Source of the DNA: Nitrospinaceae bacterium
GTDB lineage: Bacteria > Nitrospinota > Nitrospinia > Nitrospinales > VA-1
Assembly: GCA_029261475.1 (NCBI GenBank)
Contig: JAJDBG010000083.1
Coordinates: forward strand, 1-37,437
Length of the DNA stretch: 37,437 nt
Reading direction: 5' to 3'
Shown here: positions 1 through 8,011 of the stretch, piece after piece
Layout: every line of letters starts with the position of its first letter
How positions within the stretch are numbered: position 1 is the stretch's first letter
The notes under the pieces: generated by a model
Databases searched by the model: none
What the model was told of the DNA's origin: nothing
Seen by the model: the letters and a program-made list of their open reading frames with translations, nothing else
Translations under genes and position numbers: made by a program

Positions 1-2
1 AT

Positions 3-76
3 TCGGGCATCGTCTAACGGCAGGACGTCAGGTTCTGGTCCTGAAAATTGAGGTTCGAATCCTTGTGCCCGAGCCA
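3..76 (+). tRNA. tRNA-Gln (anticodon CTG)
   Basis: A full cloverleaf can be folded by hand. The 7-bp acceptor stem pairs 3-9 with 66-72, the anticodon stem is TCAGG/CCTGA with loop TTCTGGT, so the anticodon is CTG and reads CAG. The T loop is TTCGAAT, with two G-T wobbles in the T stem. The variable loop is four bases. The discriminator is G73 and CCA (74-76) is encoded in the DNA. It lies 40 bp upstream of the next start codon, so the two may share a transcript. Confidence 0.93.
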
Positions 77-116
77 ACAGGCATCTCACGATACATCTAT
101 CACAGAAAAAGTACCG

Positions 117-590
117 ATGAATATATACAGGAATCCTTTCATTGTCGCCTTATGGAACCCGATCTATCTAATGGGTGCTACCGTAGCTATTACCAATGAT
201 TATCTCATGGCCGCCATGTTCATCATGTTGACATTGGGAGTCTTAGGGGCCTATGTGTCCGATTTCCCCCTGCTTCCAGGCCTTTACAAGAATGAAGTTG
301 CGCACAAAACAGCTCTTTCCTCTTTGCTTGGGATTTTACTTGGTTTTTTATTTGCAATGGTATTTGCAACAGGCGGAGAAGGGGCTGACTCCGATCCCAT
401 TTCAACGGGGGGGAAATTTATGCTGACTTTGGGCATTATGACCGCACCCTCCTATCCATTGATGGTCTACTTTATTCATAAGGTTAACAAACGAGATTTG
501 GAAGCTGAGGAAGACATCAGAAAAAAGAAGAGGGAAGAGCAACGAAAACGTGGTGGTGGTCCCCCAATAATGGACCGAGATAGCTTTTAA
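117..590 (+). CDS. Small polytopic membrane protein of unknown function
   Basis: 157 residues. The frame stays open back into the tRNA, but the start must lie after it; ATG at 117 is the first ATG beyond the tRNA and places the protein at MNIYRNPF. No clear Shine-Dalgarno is seen upstream of it. Three to four hydrophobic segments are visible, roughly residues 8-28, 30-55, 72-90 and 103-122. The C-terminus (about 125-157) is highly charged, rich in Lys, Arg and Glu, with a Gly-Pro stretch near the end, and would be cytoplasmic. I do not recognise the family. It sits between two tRNA genes on the same strand and about 470 bp ahead of the quinol oxidoreductase operon, which hints at but does not show a link to that complex. 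Confidence 0.7.
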   Translation: MNIYRNPFIVALWNPIYLMGATVAITNDYLMAAMFIMLTLGVLGAYVSDFPLLPGLYKNEVAHKTALSSLLGILLGFLFAMVFATGGEGADSDPISTGGKFMLTLGIMTAPSYPLMVYFIHKVNKRDLEAEEDIRKKKREEQRKRGGGPPIMDRDSF

Positions 591-603
591 GAATTAAATC
601 ATT

Positions 604-675
604 GGCCCCATCGTCTAGCGGTTAGGACACCGGCCTCTCACGCCGGTAACGGGAGTTCGATTCTCCCTGGGGTCA
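604..675 (+). tRNA. tRNA-Glu (anticodon CTC)
   Basis: The acceptor stem pairs 604-610 with 668-674 (one G-T wobble). The anticodon stem CCGGC/GCCGG holds loop CTCTCAC, giving anticodon CTC, which reads GAG. The T arm GGGAG-TTCGATT-CTCCC is intact. The discriminator is A675 and CCA is not encoded, unlike the tRNA-Gln upstream. It starts 13 bp after the stop codon of the membrane protein gene, so it is probably processed from a common transcript. Confidence 0.93.
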
Positions 676-1064
676 TTAATTTTAAGAAAATAGTTGTCTG
701 AATAATTTTGGGGTACGGTTTTGTATGGGAATGTTAAGAAGGGTAGTAGCTAATAATTGAGGCTGGTTATATCACTGGCAGAGGCTTATAAGTTGGTTCA
801 ATGACTCTCTAAAAAAGGACAGTTCAACCTTTTGAGAAGAACTTCTTACCTTGACTCAGTCAACCAATTATGATAAAAACCAACTTCCTCGAGCGGGAAC
901 CACGCCTTTTTTTTAAAGGTTTGTTGTTAGCTTGATGAAATAGGATAAGTAGCAAGCTTACTCGCAACAAGTAGACAAAATTATTGCTGGGTGAGCGAAC
1001 AAATAGACATCGTATATTCCTCCAACTTAGTTTGTGAGGATCCTCATTTTTCGGAGCATGAATT
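676..1064 (+). other. 389-bp leader region of the respiratory operon
   Basis: No convincing gene is seen. A weak promoter candidate is TTGACT at 851-856 with TAAAAA at 874-879 (17-bp spacer). A two-part inverted repeat lies at 921-970 (listed separately). A perfect 12-bp palindrome TGAGGATCCTCA lies at 1035-1046, just before the GGAG (1053-1056) that serves the Rieske start codon. A reverse-strand frame across 860-1114 overlaps the Rieske start and looks spurious. Confidence 0.35.
921..970 (+). repeat. Nested inverted repeat in the Rieske operon leader
   Basis: TTGTTG (921-926) is the reverse complement of CAACAA (965-970), and inside it AGCTTG (929-934) is the reverse complement of CAAGCT (953-958). 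This gives 12 base pairs in two blocks, an asymmetric internal loop (2 and 6 bases) and an 18-base apical loop. There is no T-run after it, so it is not a standard terminator. An mRNA leader hairpin or a protein-binding site is possible. Confidence 0.35.
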
Positions 1065-1595
1065 ATGGCTGAAGCCAAAGCGGCCGCCAAAGGAAAAAAG
1101 GAAGCACCCGACACTTTATGGTCTCGTAGAGATTTCTTCTCCTACGCAGGATGGGCCAGTTTTTTAGGTGCTTTAGGGTTGTCATCGCTTTATTTTACTC
1201 GACTCCTTTTTCCGCGCGTTCTTTTCGAACCCTCTCCTATTTTTAAAGCCGGAAATCCTCAGGATTACACCGTAGGAGAAGTCAGCACCAAGTGGGTTAA
1301 AGACAAACGAGTATGGATCGTTCGTGATGATGAGGGAATTTACGCGATTTTCGCTCTTTGCACACACTTGGGTTGCACCCCAAGATGGTTGCGAACAGAG
1401 AACAAATATAAGTGTCCGTGTCATGGTAGCGGATTCACACGCGAAGGAATCAATTTTGAAGGGCCTGCTCCCAGAGCTCTGGAGCGTCTCAAGATAGCTG
1501 TAGCTCCGGATGGTCAAATTGTGATAGATAAAAGCAAGAAATTTCTGCTTGAAAAAGATGAGTGGACTAAAGCAGAAGCAAAACTATTAGCATAA
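1065..1595 (+). CDS. Rieske [2Fe-2S] iron-sulfur protein of a bc/b6f-type complex
   Basis: 176 residues. It carries electrons from quinol to the c-type haems of the complex on the outer face of the inner membrane. The two Rieske boxes are plain: C99-T-H101-L-G-C104 and C117-P-C119-H120-G-S. C99, H101, C117 and H120 would bind the cluster; C104 and C119 would form the disulfide. The N-terminus has a twin-arginine motif (S20-R21-R22-D-F-F) before a hydrophobic segment at about 26-48, as in Rieske proteins exported by Tat and left membrane-anchored. Start ATG at 1065 has GGAG eight bases upstream. It is the first gene of a run with cytochrome b6-like and subunit IV-like genes. It equals PetC/QcrA in role; which name fits best is uncertain. 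Confidence 0.95.
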   Translation: MAEAKAAAKGKKEAPDTLWSRRDFFSYAGWASFLGALGLSSLYFTRLLFPRVLFEPSPIFKAGNPQDYTVGEVSTKWVKDKRVWIVRDDEGIYAIFALCTHLGCTPRWLRTENKYKCPCHGSGFTREGINFEGPAPRALERLKIAVAPDGQIVIDKSKKFLLEKDEWTKAEAKLLA

Positions 1596-1657
1596 AGATT
1601 TACTTTATTGGAATCGTCGCATTGTGTGGCGTCTGAAAAATATGAAGGAGATAGATT

Positions 1658-2488
1658 TTGGCAAATAAAGCTCCAGGTTTACCCAGCCTCGCCGATTTGA
1701 TAGCGAAGGTGAAAAGCGGGGAGATTTTTAAGGAAATTTCCAAACAGATCACAGAATCGCAGGTTTGGACATCCAGTTTTCGACATGGTTATGCTGATAC
1801 CCCAAGAAACAGGGTTCTGCAGATTGCCAGTAATGTGTGGCTCCATCTGCATCCAGTAAAGATGCATCGCCATGCGTTGAGGATTAAGTTTACCTGGTGT
1901 ATGGGTGGTATAACCTTTCTGTTGTTTCTGTCTACAGTTGTAACGGGCGTTATTCTGATGTTCTATTACCGTCCGGTGGGTGAGTATGCGTATTACGATA
2001 TGAAGTATTTGCAATACGATGTTCCTTTTGGAATGTTGATGCGTAATATGCATCGTTGGGCTGCTCACGCCATGGTTATTACTGTATGGCTACACATGTT
2101 TCGTGTGTTCTTGACGGGATCTTACAAGCCGCCGCGAGAGTTTAATTGGGTCATCGGTGTCTTTTTGGTTACCTTCACTTTATTACTGAGCTTTACGGGT
2201 TACTTGTTGCCTTGGGATCAGCTGGCAATGTGGGCTGTTACCGTTGGAACCAATATGGCTCGCGCAACTCCCTTTTTAGGTAATGAAGGACCGTTTGCAG
2301 AATATGTTGGTGTGACTCCTAGATATGATGCCCGCTCAGTATTGTTGGGCGGAAGTCTCGTTGGGCCACCAGCTTTGCTACGATTCTATGTGTTGCATTG
2401 CATATTTATTCCCCTTGTAGCAGGGGCATTGATGATCGTTCATTTTTGGCGAATTAGAAAAGACGGCGGGATTTCAGGTCCCCTTTAA
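1658..2488 (+). CDS. petB: Cytochrome b6-type subunit (N-terminal cytochrome b domain)
   Basis: 276 residues; start is TTG at 1658 with a strong GAAGGAG at 1644-1650. It holds the haem-b core of a quinol oxidoreductase. Four membrane helices are visible (about 80-103, 128-152, 163-186, 240-262). The haem ligands are H132 and H146 (13 residues between) and H247 and H262 (14 between). The 14-residue gap is the b6 pattern rather than the usual bc1 pattern. C81 lies in W-C-M-G-G-I-T, matching the b6 cysteine (position 35 in plant b6) that covalently holds the extra haem c(n). The first 60 or so residues are an extension absent from short b6 proteins. The C-terminal half of cytochrome b is encoded by the next gene, so the protein is split as in b6f. 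Confidence 0.93.
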   Translation: MANKAPGLPSLADLIAKVKSGEIFKEISKQITESQVWTSSFRHGYADTPRNRVLQIASNVWLHLHPVKMHRHALRIKFTWCMGGITFLLFLSTVVTGVILMFYYRPVGEYAYYDMKYLQYDVPFGMLMRNMHRWAAHAMVITVWLHMFRVFLTGSYKPPREFNWVIGVFLVTFTLLLSFTGYLLPWDQLAMWAVTVGTNMARATPFLGNEGPFAEYVGVTPRYDARSVLLGGSLVGPPALLRFYVLHCIFIPLVAGALMIVHFWRIRKDGGISGPL

Positions 2489-2535
2489 TAACTGCAGTTG
2501 ATCCCGTTGTTAAATTATTTTGAAAGGAACTCTCT

Positions 2536-3288
2536 ATGGCCGTAGCGCCTAAGAAAAAGGTTGAAGCGACTCCTGAAAAGGTTCATGTTTGGCCCTATCT
2601 GGTTCGATTGGAGTTCATGTGCGCAATTCTTGTGATCTTGGCCTTGACGGTTTGGTCCATTGGTATTGATGCGCCACTTGAAGAAGCGGCTAACCCGACC
2701 AAAACTCCCAACCCTTCAAAAGCTCCTTGGTATTTCCTGGGTTTGCAGGATATTCTGGTTTATTTTGACCCTTGGTTTGCTGGTGTGGTAGCCCCTGTTT
2801 TGATCATAGTAGGTTTGATGCTCATTCCATATCTGGATGTCAATCCAAAGGGAAATGGCTACTATACGTACGAAGAGAGAAAGCTTGCCATTTGGGTTTA
2901 TTGCTTTGGCTTTTTGGTCTTATGGATCGCCTTGATTATTATGGGTGTATTTTTACGTGGCCCTGGGTGGAACCTGTTTATGCCATGGCAATATTGGGAT
3001 CCGCATAAGGTGGTAGCTCTTACCAGTGTTGACTTGCCCTATGCGTTCGGTGTCCGTACATATAACATGGCAATGTTTGTAGGAGGGGTCGTGATATGTG
3101 GCTATTTTGCGATAGGCACAGGGGTCTACTTTTTCTTGGAAAGAAAGGCCATCAAGTACGTTGGATTTTTGAGGATGTTTATTAAAATCCAGCTCTACTT
3201 AATCATGATCGGGATTGTTATTAAAATTGTATTGAGACTTGGGTTTAATATCAAATATGTTTGGGTTACACCCTGGTTTAATATCTAA
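2536..3288 (+). CDS. petD: Subunit IV-like C-terminal cytochrome b domain, enlarged
   Basis: 250 residues. The core at about 25-135 matches the C-terminal part of cytochrome b / subunit IV, which forms the quinol oxidation site. The usual P-E-W-Y motif is A63-P64-W65-Y66, so the Glu that takes part in quinol deprotonation is replaced by Ala here. The segment F-L-G-L-Q-D-I-L after it is typical. Plant subunit IV is about 160 residues with three helices; this protein continues with about two more helices (181-203 and 217-238). RBS is AAAGGA ending about ten bases before ATG 2536. It is 47 bp after the cytochrome b6 gene, with a small palindrome AACTGCAGTT between them. No cytochrome f or c1 follows; the multihaem gene downstream would take that role. 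Confidence 0.9.
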   Translation: MAVAPKKKVEATPEKVHVWPYLVRLEFMCAILVILALTVWSIGIDAPLEEAANPTKTPNPSKAPWYFLGLQDILVYFDPWFAGVVAPVLIIVGLMLIPYLDVNPKGNGYYTYEERKLAIWVYCFGFLVLWIALIIMGVFLRGPGWNLFMPWQYWDPHKVVALTSVDLPYAFGVRTYNMAMFVGGVVICGYFAIGTGVYFFLERKAIKYVGFLRMFIKIQLYLIMIGIVIKIVLRLGFNIKYVWVTPWFNI

Positions 3289-3378
3289 GGTCACATTGAA
3301 GCGTAGAAGCAATTAACTTACTTTCCATTTACGTTCATTGTTGAACAGATACTAACTCTTGAACTTCAGGTTTGATCC

Positions 3379-6057
3379 TTGAGCGATACAGAACAAAACG
3401 AAAATACGCAGTCAGAATCGGAAGAGAAACCATTTGTTGACGAGGAAACTTCTTATAGTTTCCTATTCTTTCTCATGTCTGGAGCACTCCTTTTGGTGAC
3501 GCTTTGGGCCTTTTGGGATGACGAATTCAGTCGCCGGGGGTTCAAGCAGTATCAGGAGCAGTTTCATAAAGCACAGTATGAGAGAGCACGCGCAGAATGG
3601 GTAGAAACTAACGAGAAAATTGCCCTCAAAGAAAAAGAAATCACTGCTCAGTTAGAGCAAGAGGAAGATACACTTGATTCTTCAAGGGAATACCAAAATT
3701 TGGTTGATGCTGTTCTGGAAGCTCAAATCAAATTAGATGAAGTTAAAGAGCAAAAGAAATTTGCTGGAAGTCGTGTGGATGAAGCTTACTATTATTATAA
3801 GAAAGCTTTGCACGCAGGTGAGAATTTTGATGTGCAGAAGGCAACTCTTCATGAGTACGAGCAAGAGGTTATAGACTTCGACCCCAAAATAGCTGAGAAA
3901 CAAGCCATTTTGGATAAACTTCAAAATGATTTGATGGAGTTTAAGGCCAATGAAGTAAGCTTGGAAAAGGAGCTTCGTACGCTCACTTCGGAACGTGATA
4001 GTTTGAGTAAAAAAATGGATTACTATCGTCCATTTAATATTATGTGGAAGCCTTCCGAAATTCTGCAGACAGTTATACCGGGCTTTAGTCAGAATAGTTT
4101 CTCAGAGATAATTTATCGGGTGGATCGATGTATGACCTGCCATATCTCTTATGAAGATACCTATTTTGAAAATTATGCTGAGCCCCTCAAGACGCATCCC
4201 AATCTTGATATTCTAATCAAGAAACATCCCCCAAGTCGTACTGGTTGTACTTGGTGCCATATGGGGCAGGGGTCTGCAACAGCACCTGCTGAGGACGCAC
4301 ATGGTTCACATCATGAAACAGATCAAACTCGTGAAGTCAATGAGCCGATATTACATGGTAACTTGATCCAAGGGCCTTGCCGAAACTGCCACGATGAAGT
4401 GATTTCTCTGGAAGGTGCTCCGATGCTGACCAAGGGGAAAAAGCTTTTCCAGAAATTGGGCTGTCATGGTTGTCATTTGGCAGATGGTTTTGCTAAGGAA
4501 GCAAAAGTCGGTCCTCGATTAAATCGTATCAAATACAAGGTTGGAGCCGCTTGGCTTTTTGATTGGATCAAAGATCCCAAAAAGTATTTGCCTAATACGC
4601 GAATGCCGAATTTTCAGCTCAATGATCAGGATGCTTTGGCTATTACCGCTTATTTAATGGAGTCATCAGATAAGGACTTTAAGTTTGATAATAAGTTCAA
4701 ACAAGGTTCTGCTAAGAACGGTAAAAAACTTTTTGAAAGTGTAGGTTGTTATGCTTGTCATACCTTTAACGGTAAGGGCGAAACTTTTGGCCCGGATTTA
4801 ACCAATGTGGGTAATAAGGTTCGTAGCAAGTGGCTTGTTAACTGGATTTCATTGCCACATACCTATAATGACAAAAGTAGAATGCCTAATTTGAGACTCA
4901 GTTATGATGAAGCTTCTGATATAGCTGCATACCTACTCAAAGGGAAAAAACGGGTTCGTGATCGTAGCATTGAAAAAATTGTTCGTGACCCTGAATTGGT
5001 TAAAAAAGGAAAACTCCTAGTCAGTAGAAGAGGTTGTTTTGCCTGTCATGATATCAATGGCATGGAAGCAATGGGTCGAATTGCCCCAGAGCTCTCATCT
5101 TTTGGTAGGAAGATGACTGTTGAGCTTGAGTTTGGTGACACACATATTCCTCACACTTGGGAATCATGGGTCAGAACCAAACTCAAAAAGCCAGATTCAT
5201 TTAGAACCGAGCGTGTGTTGGATAAAATGCCCAATTTCAATCTTTCTGACGATGAGATTGACGCATTGGTTGTTTTGCTAAAAGGCTTCAATGGATCGAA
5301 TGTTCCGGTTAAATATCAAAAAGTACTGAACCCCAAAGAAAAGATACTGGAAAAAGGTCGCCGCTTGATTACGAAGTATAATTGTCGCGGATGTCACAAT
5401 GTTGAAGGAACTGGTGGTGACATACAGAAGTATCTAAAAGGAAACCATCTTTACCCACCACCACTTGAAAATGGTGAGTACCACGTAGGTGAGCGTGTTA
5501 AAGCATCATGGCTTTTCTCGTTTCTCAAAAATCCGACTCCAGTCAGGACTTGGGTTAAAGTTAAAATGCCTACCTTTTTCTTTACTGACGAAGAGGTGCG
5601 GGATTTGACAGCTTATTTTGAAGCCTTGTCCCCAGAATCCATTAAGTATGAAAAAGACGTTCATCGTTCAAAACCAAAAGAACTTATTGAGAATGGTGTC
5701 CGTGCTGTAAACTATATGGATTGTGGCAAATGTCACGATGACGGGGCAAAGGGAATCGATTTTTCGATTGCTGGATCGCGTCTCAAACAAGATTGGATTC
5801 CAAAATGGCTCAAGTATACTCGCGAAATGATTCCTTGGACCAAAATGCCCAATCACTGGGATACGAAGGGTGATAAATTGGTTGTAAAAACGAAGTTCCG
5901 CGAATTGAAGAAACTTGGAACGATTGACGATCAGGCTTCTGCGATTCGTGACTACATTGTTTCTATCAACACCGCCGAATATGACGACTCATTGATCCTT
6001 GGCGCAGAGGAGGAAGAGGAAGATTTTGATGAGGACGAGGAAGATGAAGAAGAGTAA
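3379..6057 (+). CDS. Membrane-anchored octahaem c-type cytochrome with coiled coil and acidic tail
   Basis: 892 residues; TTG start at 3379, AGG eight bases upstream. Likely electron acceptor of the Rieske/cytochrome b unit. The order of parts is: acidic N-terminus, one membrane helix (about 27-46), a long charged coiled coil (about 50-215), then eight CxxCH haem sites with first cysteines at residues 251, 290, 334, 362, 457, 553, 669 and 782. From site 4 on, repeated cytochrome-c-like modules appear, each with K-G-K-x-L/x-F before the haem site and a later M-P-N/T-F or M-P-N-L segment that offers a Met ligand. The last 17 residues are almost all Glu and Asp. No cleavable signal peptide is evident; the helix would act as an anchor with the haem part outside. 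It is larger than any cytochrome c1 or f. The function as complex subunit rests on position in the operon. Confidence 0.9.
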   Translation: MSDTEQNENTQSESEEKPFVDEETSYSFLFFLMSGALLLVTLWAFWDDEFSRRGFKQYQEQFHKAQYERARAEWVETNEKIALKEKEITAQLEQEEDTLDSSREYQNLVDAVLEAQIKLDEVKEQKKFAGSRVDEAYYYYKKALHAGENFDVQKATLHEYEQEVIDFDPKIAEKQAILDKLQNDLMEFKANEVSLEKELRTLTSERDSLSKKMDYYRPFNIMWKPSEILQTVIPGFSQNSFSEIIYRVDRCMTCHISYEDTYFENYAEPLKTHPNLDILIKKHPPSRTGCTWCHMGQGSATAPAEDAHGSHHETDQTREVNEPILHGNLIQGPCRNCHDEVISLEGAPMLTKGKKLFQKLGCHGCHLADGFAKEAKVGPRLNRIKYKVGAAWLFDWIKDPKKYLPNTRMPNFQLNDQDALAITAYLMESSDKDFKFDNKFKQGSAKNGKKLFESVGCYACHTFNGKGETFGPDLTNVGNKVRSKWLVNWISLPHTYNDKSRMPNLRLSYDEASDIAAYLLKGKKRVRDRSIEKIVRDPELVKKGKLLVSRRGCFACHDINGMEAMGRIAPELSSFGRKMTVELEFGDTHIPHTWESWVRTKLKKPDSFRTERVLDKMPNFNLSDDEIDALVVLLKGFNGSNVPVKYQKVLNPKEKILEKGRRLITKYNCRGCHNVEGTGGDIQKYLKGNHLYPPPLENGEYHVGERVKASWLFSFLKNPTPVRTWVKVKMPTFFFTDEEVRDLTAYFEALSPESIKYEKDVHRSKPKELIENGVRAVNYMDCGKCHDDGAKGIDFSIAGSRLKQDWIPKWLKYTREMIPWTKMPNHWDTKGDKLVVKTKFRELKKLGTIDDQASAIRDYIVSINTAEYDDSLILGAEEEEEDFDEDEEDEEE

Positions 6058-6120
6058 AAATTACTTTGTGTGAGTAACTAACATCACTTTTAAATAATAT
6101 TTAGATCCAGGTGATTTGAA

Positions 6121-6303
6121 ATGGAAAACTCAGGACTCGAGAACTTTTTGTTGATTGCTACCAAGCCGGATAATATTCCTATTGGAACGATGCTTTTATT
6201 TGTTGCATTTGTAACATGGATTGCAATCAAGCAGATGATCGCGCATGACAAATTGATTAAAGAAGGTAAAAAAGAAAAAATTTGGGATGAAATGATTAAG
6301 TAA
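6121..6303 (+). CDS. Single-helix small membrane protein in the oxidoreductase operon
   Basis: 60 residues, with one hydrophobic helix at about 20-38 and a basic C-terminal part rich in Lys. AGGTGA lies about seven bases upstream of ATG 6121. Its stop codon is directly followed by the GTG start of the next gene, so the two are likely translated in concert. I do not recognise a family. Small one-helix subunits are common in cytochrome bc and b6f complexes, and position in the operon suggests such a role, but nothing in the sequence proves it. Confidence 0.7.
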   Translation: MENSGLENFLLIATKPDNIPIGTMLLFVAFVTWIAIKQMIAHDKLIKEGKKEKIWDEMIK

Positions 6304-6798
6304 GTGGGTGTCTTTGTATTAGCATTCGCAGGCTTTGCGATAGGAATTGTACTGATTTTCTTTCTGAAGACCGTTTCGCCCGCTCCCCAACCAGAAAAAG
6401 TAAAATTTGACAAACCCTCAGATCGTCCGGTTTATCTGGACGATCCTGAGGAGTTCAAATCCAAATGCGTTGAATTTCTCGAAAAATTCAACCTGGAATT
6501 CAAACATTCCATTTGGGCAAATAACTCCGAACTTGAAATAGCGATGATAGATGAGACCCCGGTCGTTGGGGGGATTTATCTTGCACTGTGTATCATCAAA
6601 CCACCCCAAAATTCCGTAGATGCCATGACGGTCAAGGGATTCCTGGAAACTGTAAAAGGCGAGGGTGCCAGCCGGGGCATTGTCATCACAACCGGTAGTT
6701 TCACACCCGAAGCCCTAAAATGCATCGAAGAGGAACCCGTCGAACTGGTTGACCTTGTGCAGTTCCTCACCTACCTTAAACGATTCGATATTTACTGA
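6304..6798 (+). CDS. Membrane-anchored Mrr-like (restriction-endonuclease-fold) protein, probably inactive
   Basis: 164 residues, GTG start with no gap after the preceding stop codon. An N-terminal membrane helix (about 3-22) and a Pro-rich linker lead to a soluble domain at about 45-160. The segment G-I-V-I-T-T-G-S-F-T-P-E-A-L followed by V-E-L-V-D-L closely resembles the C-terminal half of Mrr_cat domains. The nuclease residues look degenerate: the usual G-x-D strand reads S-E-L-E-I, and the Q-x-K strand reads C-I-I-K. That suggests a binding or structural rather than a cutting role. It is last in the respiratory operon. The Mrr assignment is by motif likeness only; an unrelated alpha/beta domain cannot be ruled out. 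Confidence 0.75.
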   Translation: MGVFVLAFAGFAIGIVLIFFLKTVSPAPQPEKVKFDKPSDRPVYLDDPEEFKSKCVEFLEKFNLEFKHSIWANNSELEIAMIDETPVVGGIYLALCIIKPPQNSVDAMTVKGFLETVKGEGASRGIVITTGSFTPEALKCIEEEPVELVDLVQFLTYLKRFDIY

Positions 6799-7128
6799 TT
6801 CTCAACACAGTTTGTTGATCCTACCCGATTTCTTGGCATCGCCAACTCAGCAGTAAAAGCAAGCAATAGCAAAATAGACTCGGGCTGAAGGGTTTTTGCC
6901 AATTTTCCATAGCCTCTCTCTTTTCAAGCCATCATTGATCATTAAATTTGGTTTAGTGCTTATTCAATATGCATTTAAAGTCTTTTGATTCTATCAATTG
7001 ATGCAACTTGATTTGTTCGTTTCTGATTTTAATTTGAGTCCCTTTGTTGCCTAAAATTTTTAATACAGACATTAAAATACTGGCGTAAAACATTGTAAAA
7101 ATTGTTCTTACCTGTTATTATTCATGTT
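6799..7128 (+). other. Intergenic region between the respiratory operon and metF
   Basis: 330 bp, AT-rich, no gene seen. At 6847-6851 and 6884-6888 the pair TCAGC/GCTGA could form a weak stem followed by AGGGTTTTT (T-run 6893-6897), a poor candidate for the operon terminator. No promoter with good -35 and -10 boxes was found before metF. Confidence 0.3.
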
Positions 7129-8001
7129 ATGAAGATCAAAGAAATCCTGAAAAATACACAGCCTGCTTTTTCATTTGAGTTTTTCCCACCGAAAGACCCT
7201 GCCGGCTTCGAATCCTTGTTCCAAACCATCGAAAACTTGAAACCGCTTGACCCTGCTTTTGTATCTGTAACTTATGGTGCAGGTGGAAGTTCTCGGAACA
7301 AGACGATTGACCTTGTCGGGCGCATCAAAAATGACGTTGGGATTGAAGCGATGGCCCATTTGACCTGTGTGGGGCATTCCAGGGCCGAAATAGGCAATGT
7401 ATTGAGAGAACTGGAAGCTAAGGGAATTGAAAATGTGTTAGCCTTGAGAGGTGATCCGCCTCAAGGTGAGGAGCATTTTGTTGCTCACGAAAACGGTTTT
7501 GAGTATGCGAATGAGTTGACGGACTACATCAAGGAAAATTTTTCTTTTTGTTTGGGGGGTGCAGGGTATCCTGAGGTACATCCAGAGTCTGCCAATGCTG
7601 ATCTAGACTTGGAGAATTTGAAGAAAAAGGTTTCTGCAGGGGCCGATTTTATCATCACACAACTGTTCTTTAACAACGATCATTATTTCAATTTTGTGGA
7701 AAGAGTTCGTAAAGCGGGTATCACGGTGCCTGTCATTCCAGGTATCATGCCGATTTTGAATTTAAAACAAACCATACGTTTCACTAAGATGTGTCAGGCG
7801 GAAATTCCTGCTGATTTGATGCAGAAAATGGAAGCGGTCAAGGACGATGGTGATGCGGTTAAGCAAATCGGTATCGATCATGCGGCTGAACAATGTAGGA
7901 ATTTGTTGGATGGGGGTGCTCCAGGAATCCACTTTTATACCCTCAACCGCTCCAATGCCACTTTAGCTATTATGGAGACCTTGAAAATGGACTCCATGTA
8001 A
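7129..8001 (+). CDS. metF: 5,10-methylenetetrahydrofolate reductase
   Basis: 290 residues from ATG 7129. The frame is open further up to a TTG at 7102, but MKIKEILKN matches the family N-terminus. No Shine-Dalgarno is seen at either start. The enzyme reduces 5,10-methylene-THF to 5-methyl-THF with FAD, supplying the methyl group for methionine synthesis. Signature segments are F16-E17-F-F-P-P-K, T-Y-G-A-G-G, L-R-G-D-P-P and the F-I-I-T-Q-L-F-F strand. Length is typical of bacterial MetF. It opens a short same-strand run with an FGE-fold gene 10 bp downstream. Confidence 0.96.
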   Translation: MKIKEILKNTQPAFSFEFFPPKDPAGFESLFQTIENLKPLDPAFVSVTYGAGGSSRNKTIDLVGRIKNDVGIEAMAHLTCVGHSRAEIGNVLRELEAKGIENVLALRGDPPQGEEHFVAHENGFEYANELTDYIKENFSFCLGGAGYPEVHPESANADLDLENLKKKVSAGADFIITQLFFNNDHYFNFVERVRKAGITVPVIPGIMPILNLKQTIRFTKMCQAEIPADLMQKMEAVKDDGDAVKQIGIDHAAEQCRNLLDGGAPGIHFYTLNRSNATLAIMETLKMDSM

Positions 8002-8011
8002 AAACACTGCT

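Noticed and set aside
860-1114. 84-codon reverse-strand frame in the Rieske leader
   Set aside because: It overlaps the Rieske start and the inverted repeat; its composition is not protein-like, and no ribosome site is seen.
6847-6897. Terminator for the respiratory operon
   Set aside because: The stem is only five pairs with a loop of over 30 bases; the T-run alone is not enough, so it is mentioned only in the intergenic entry.
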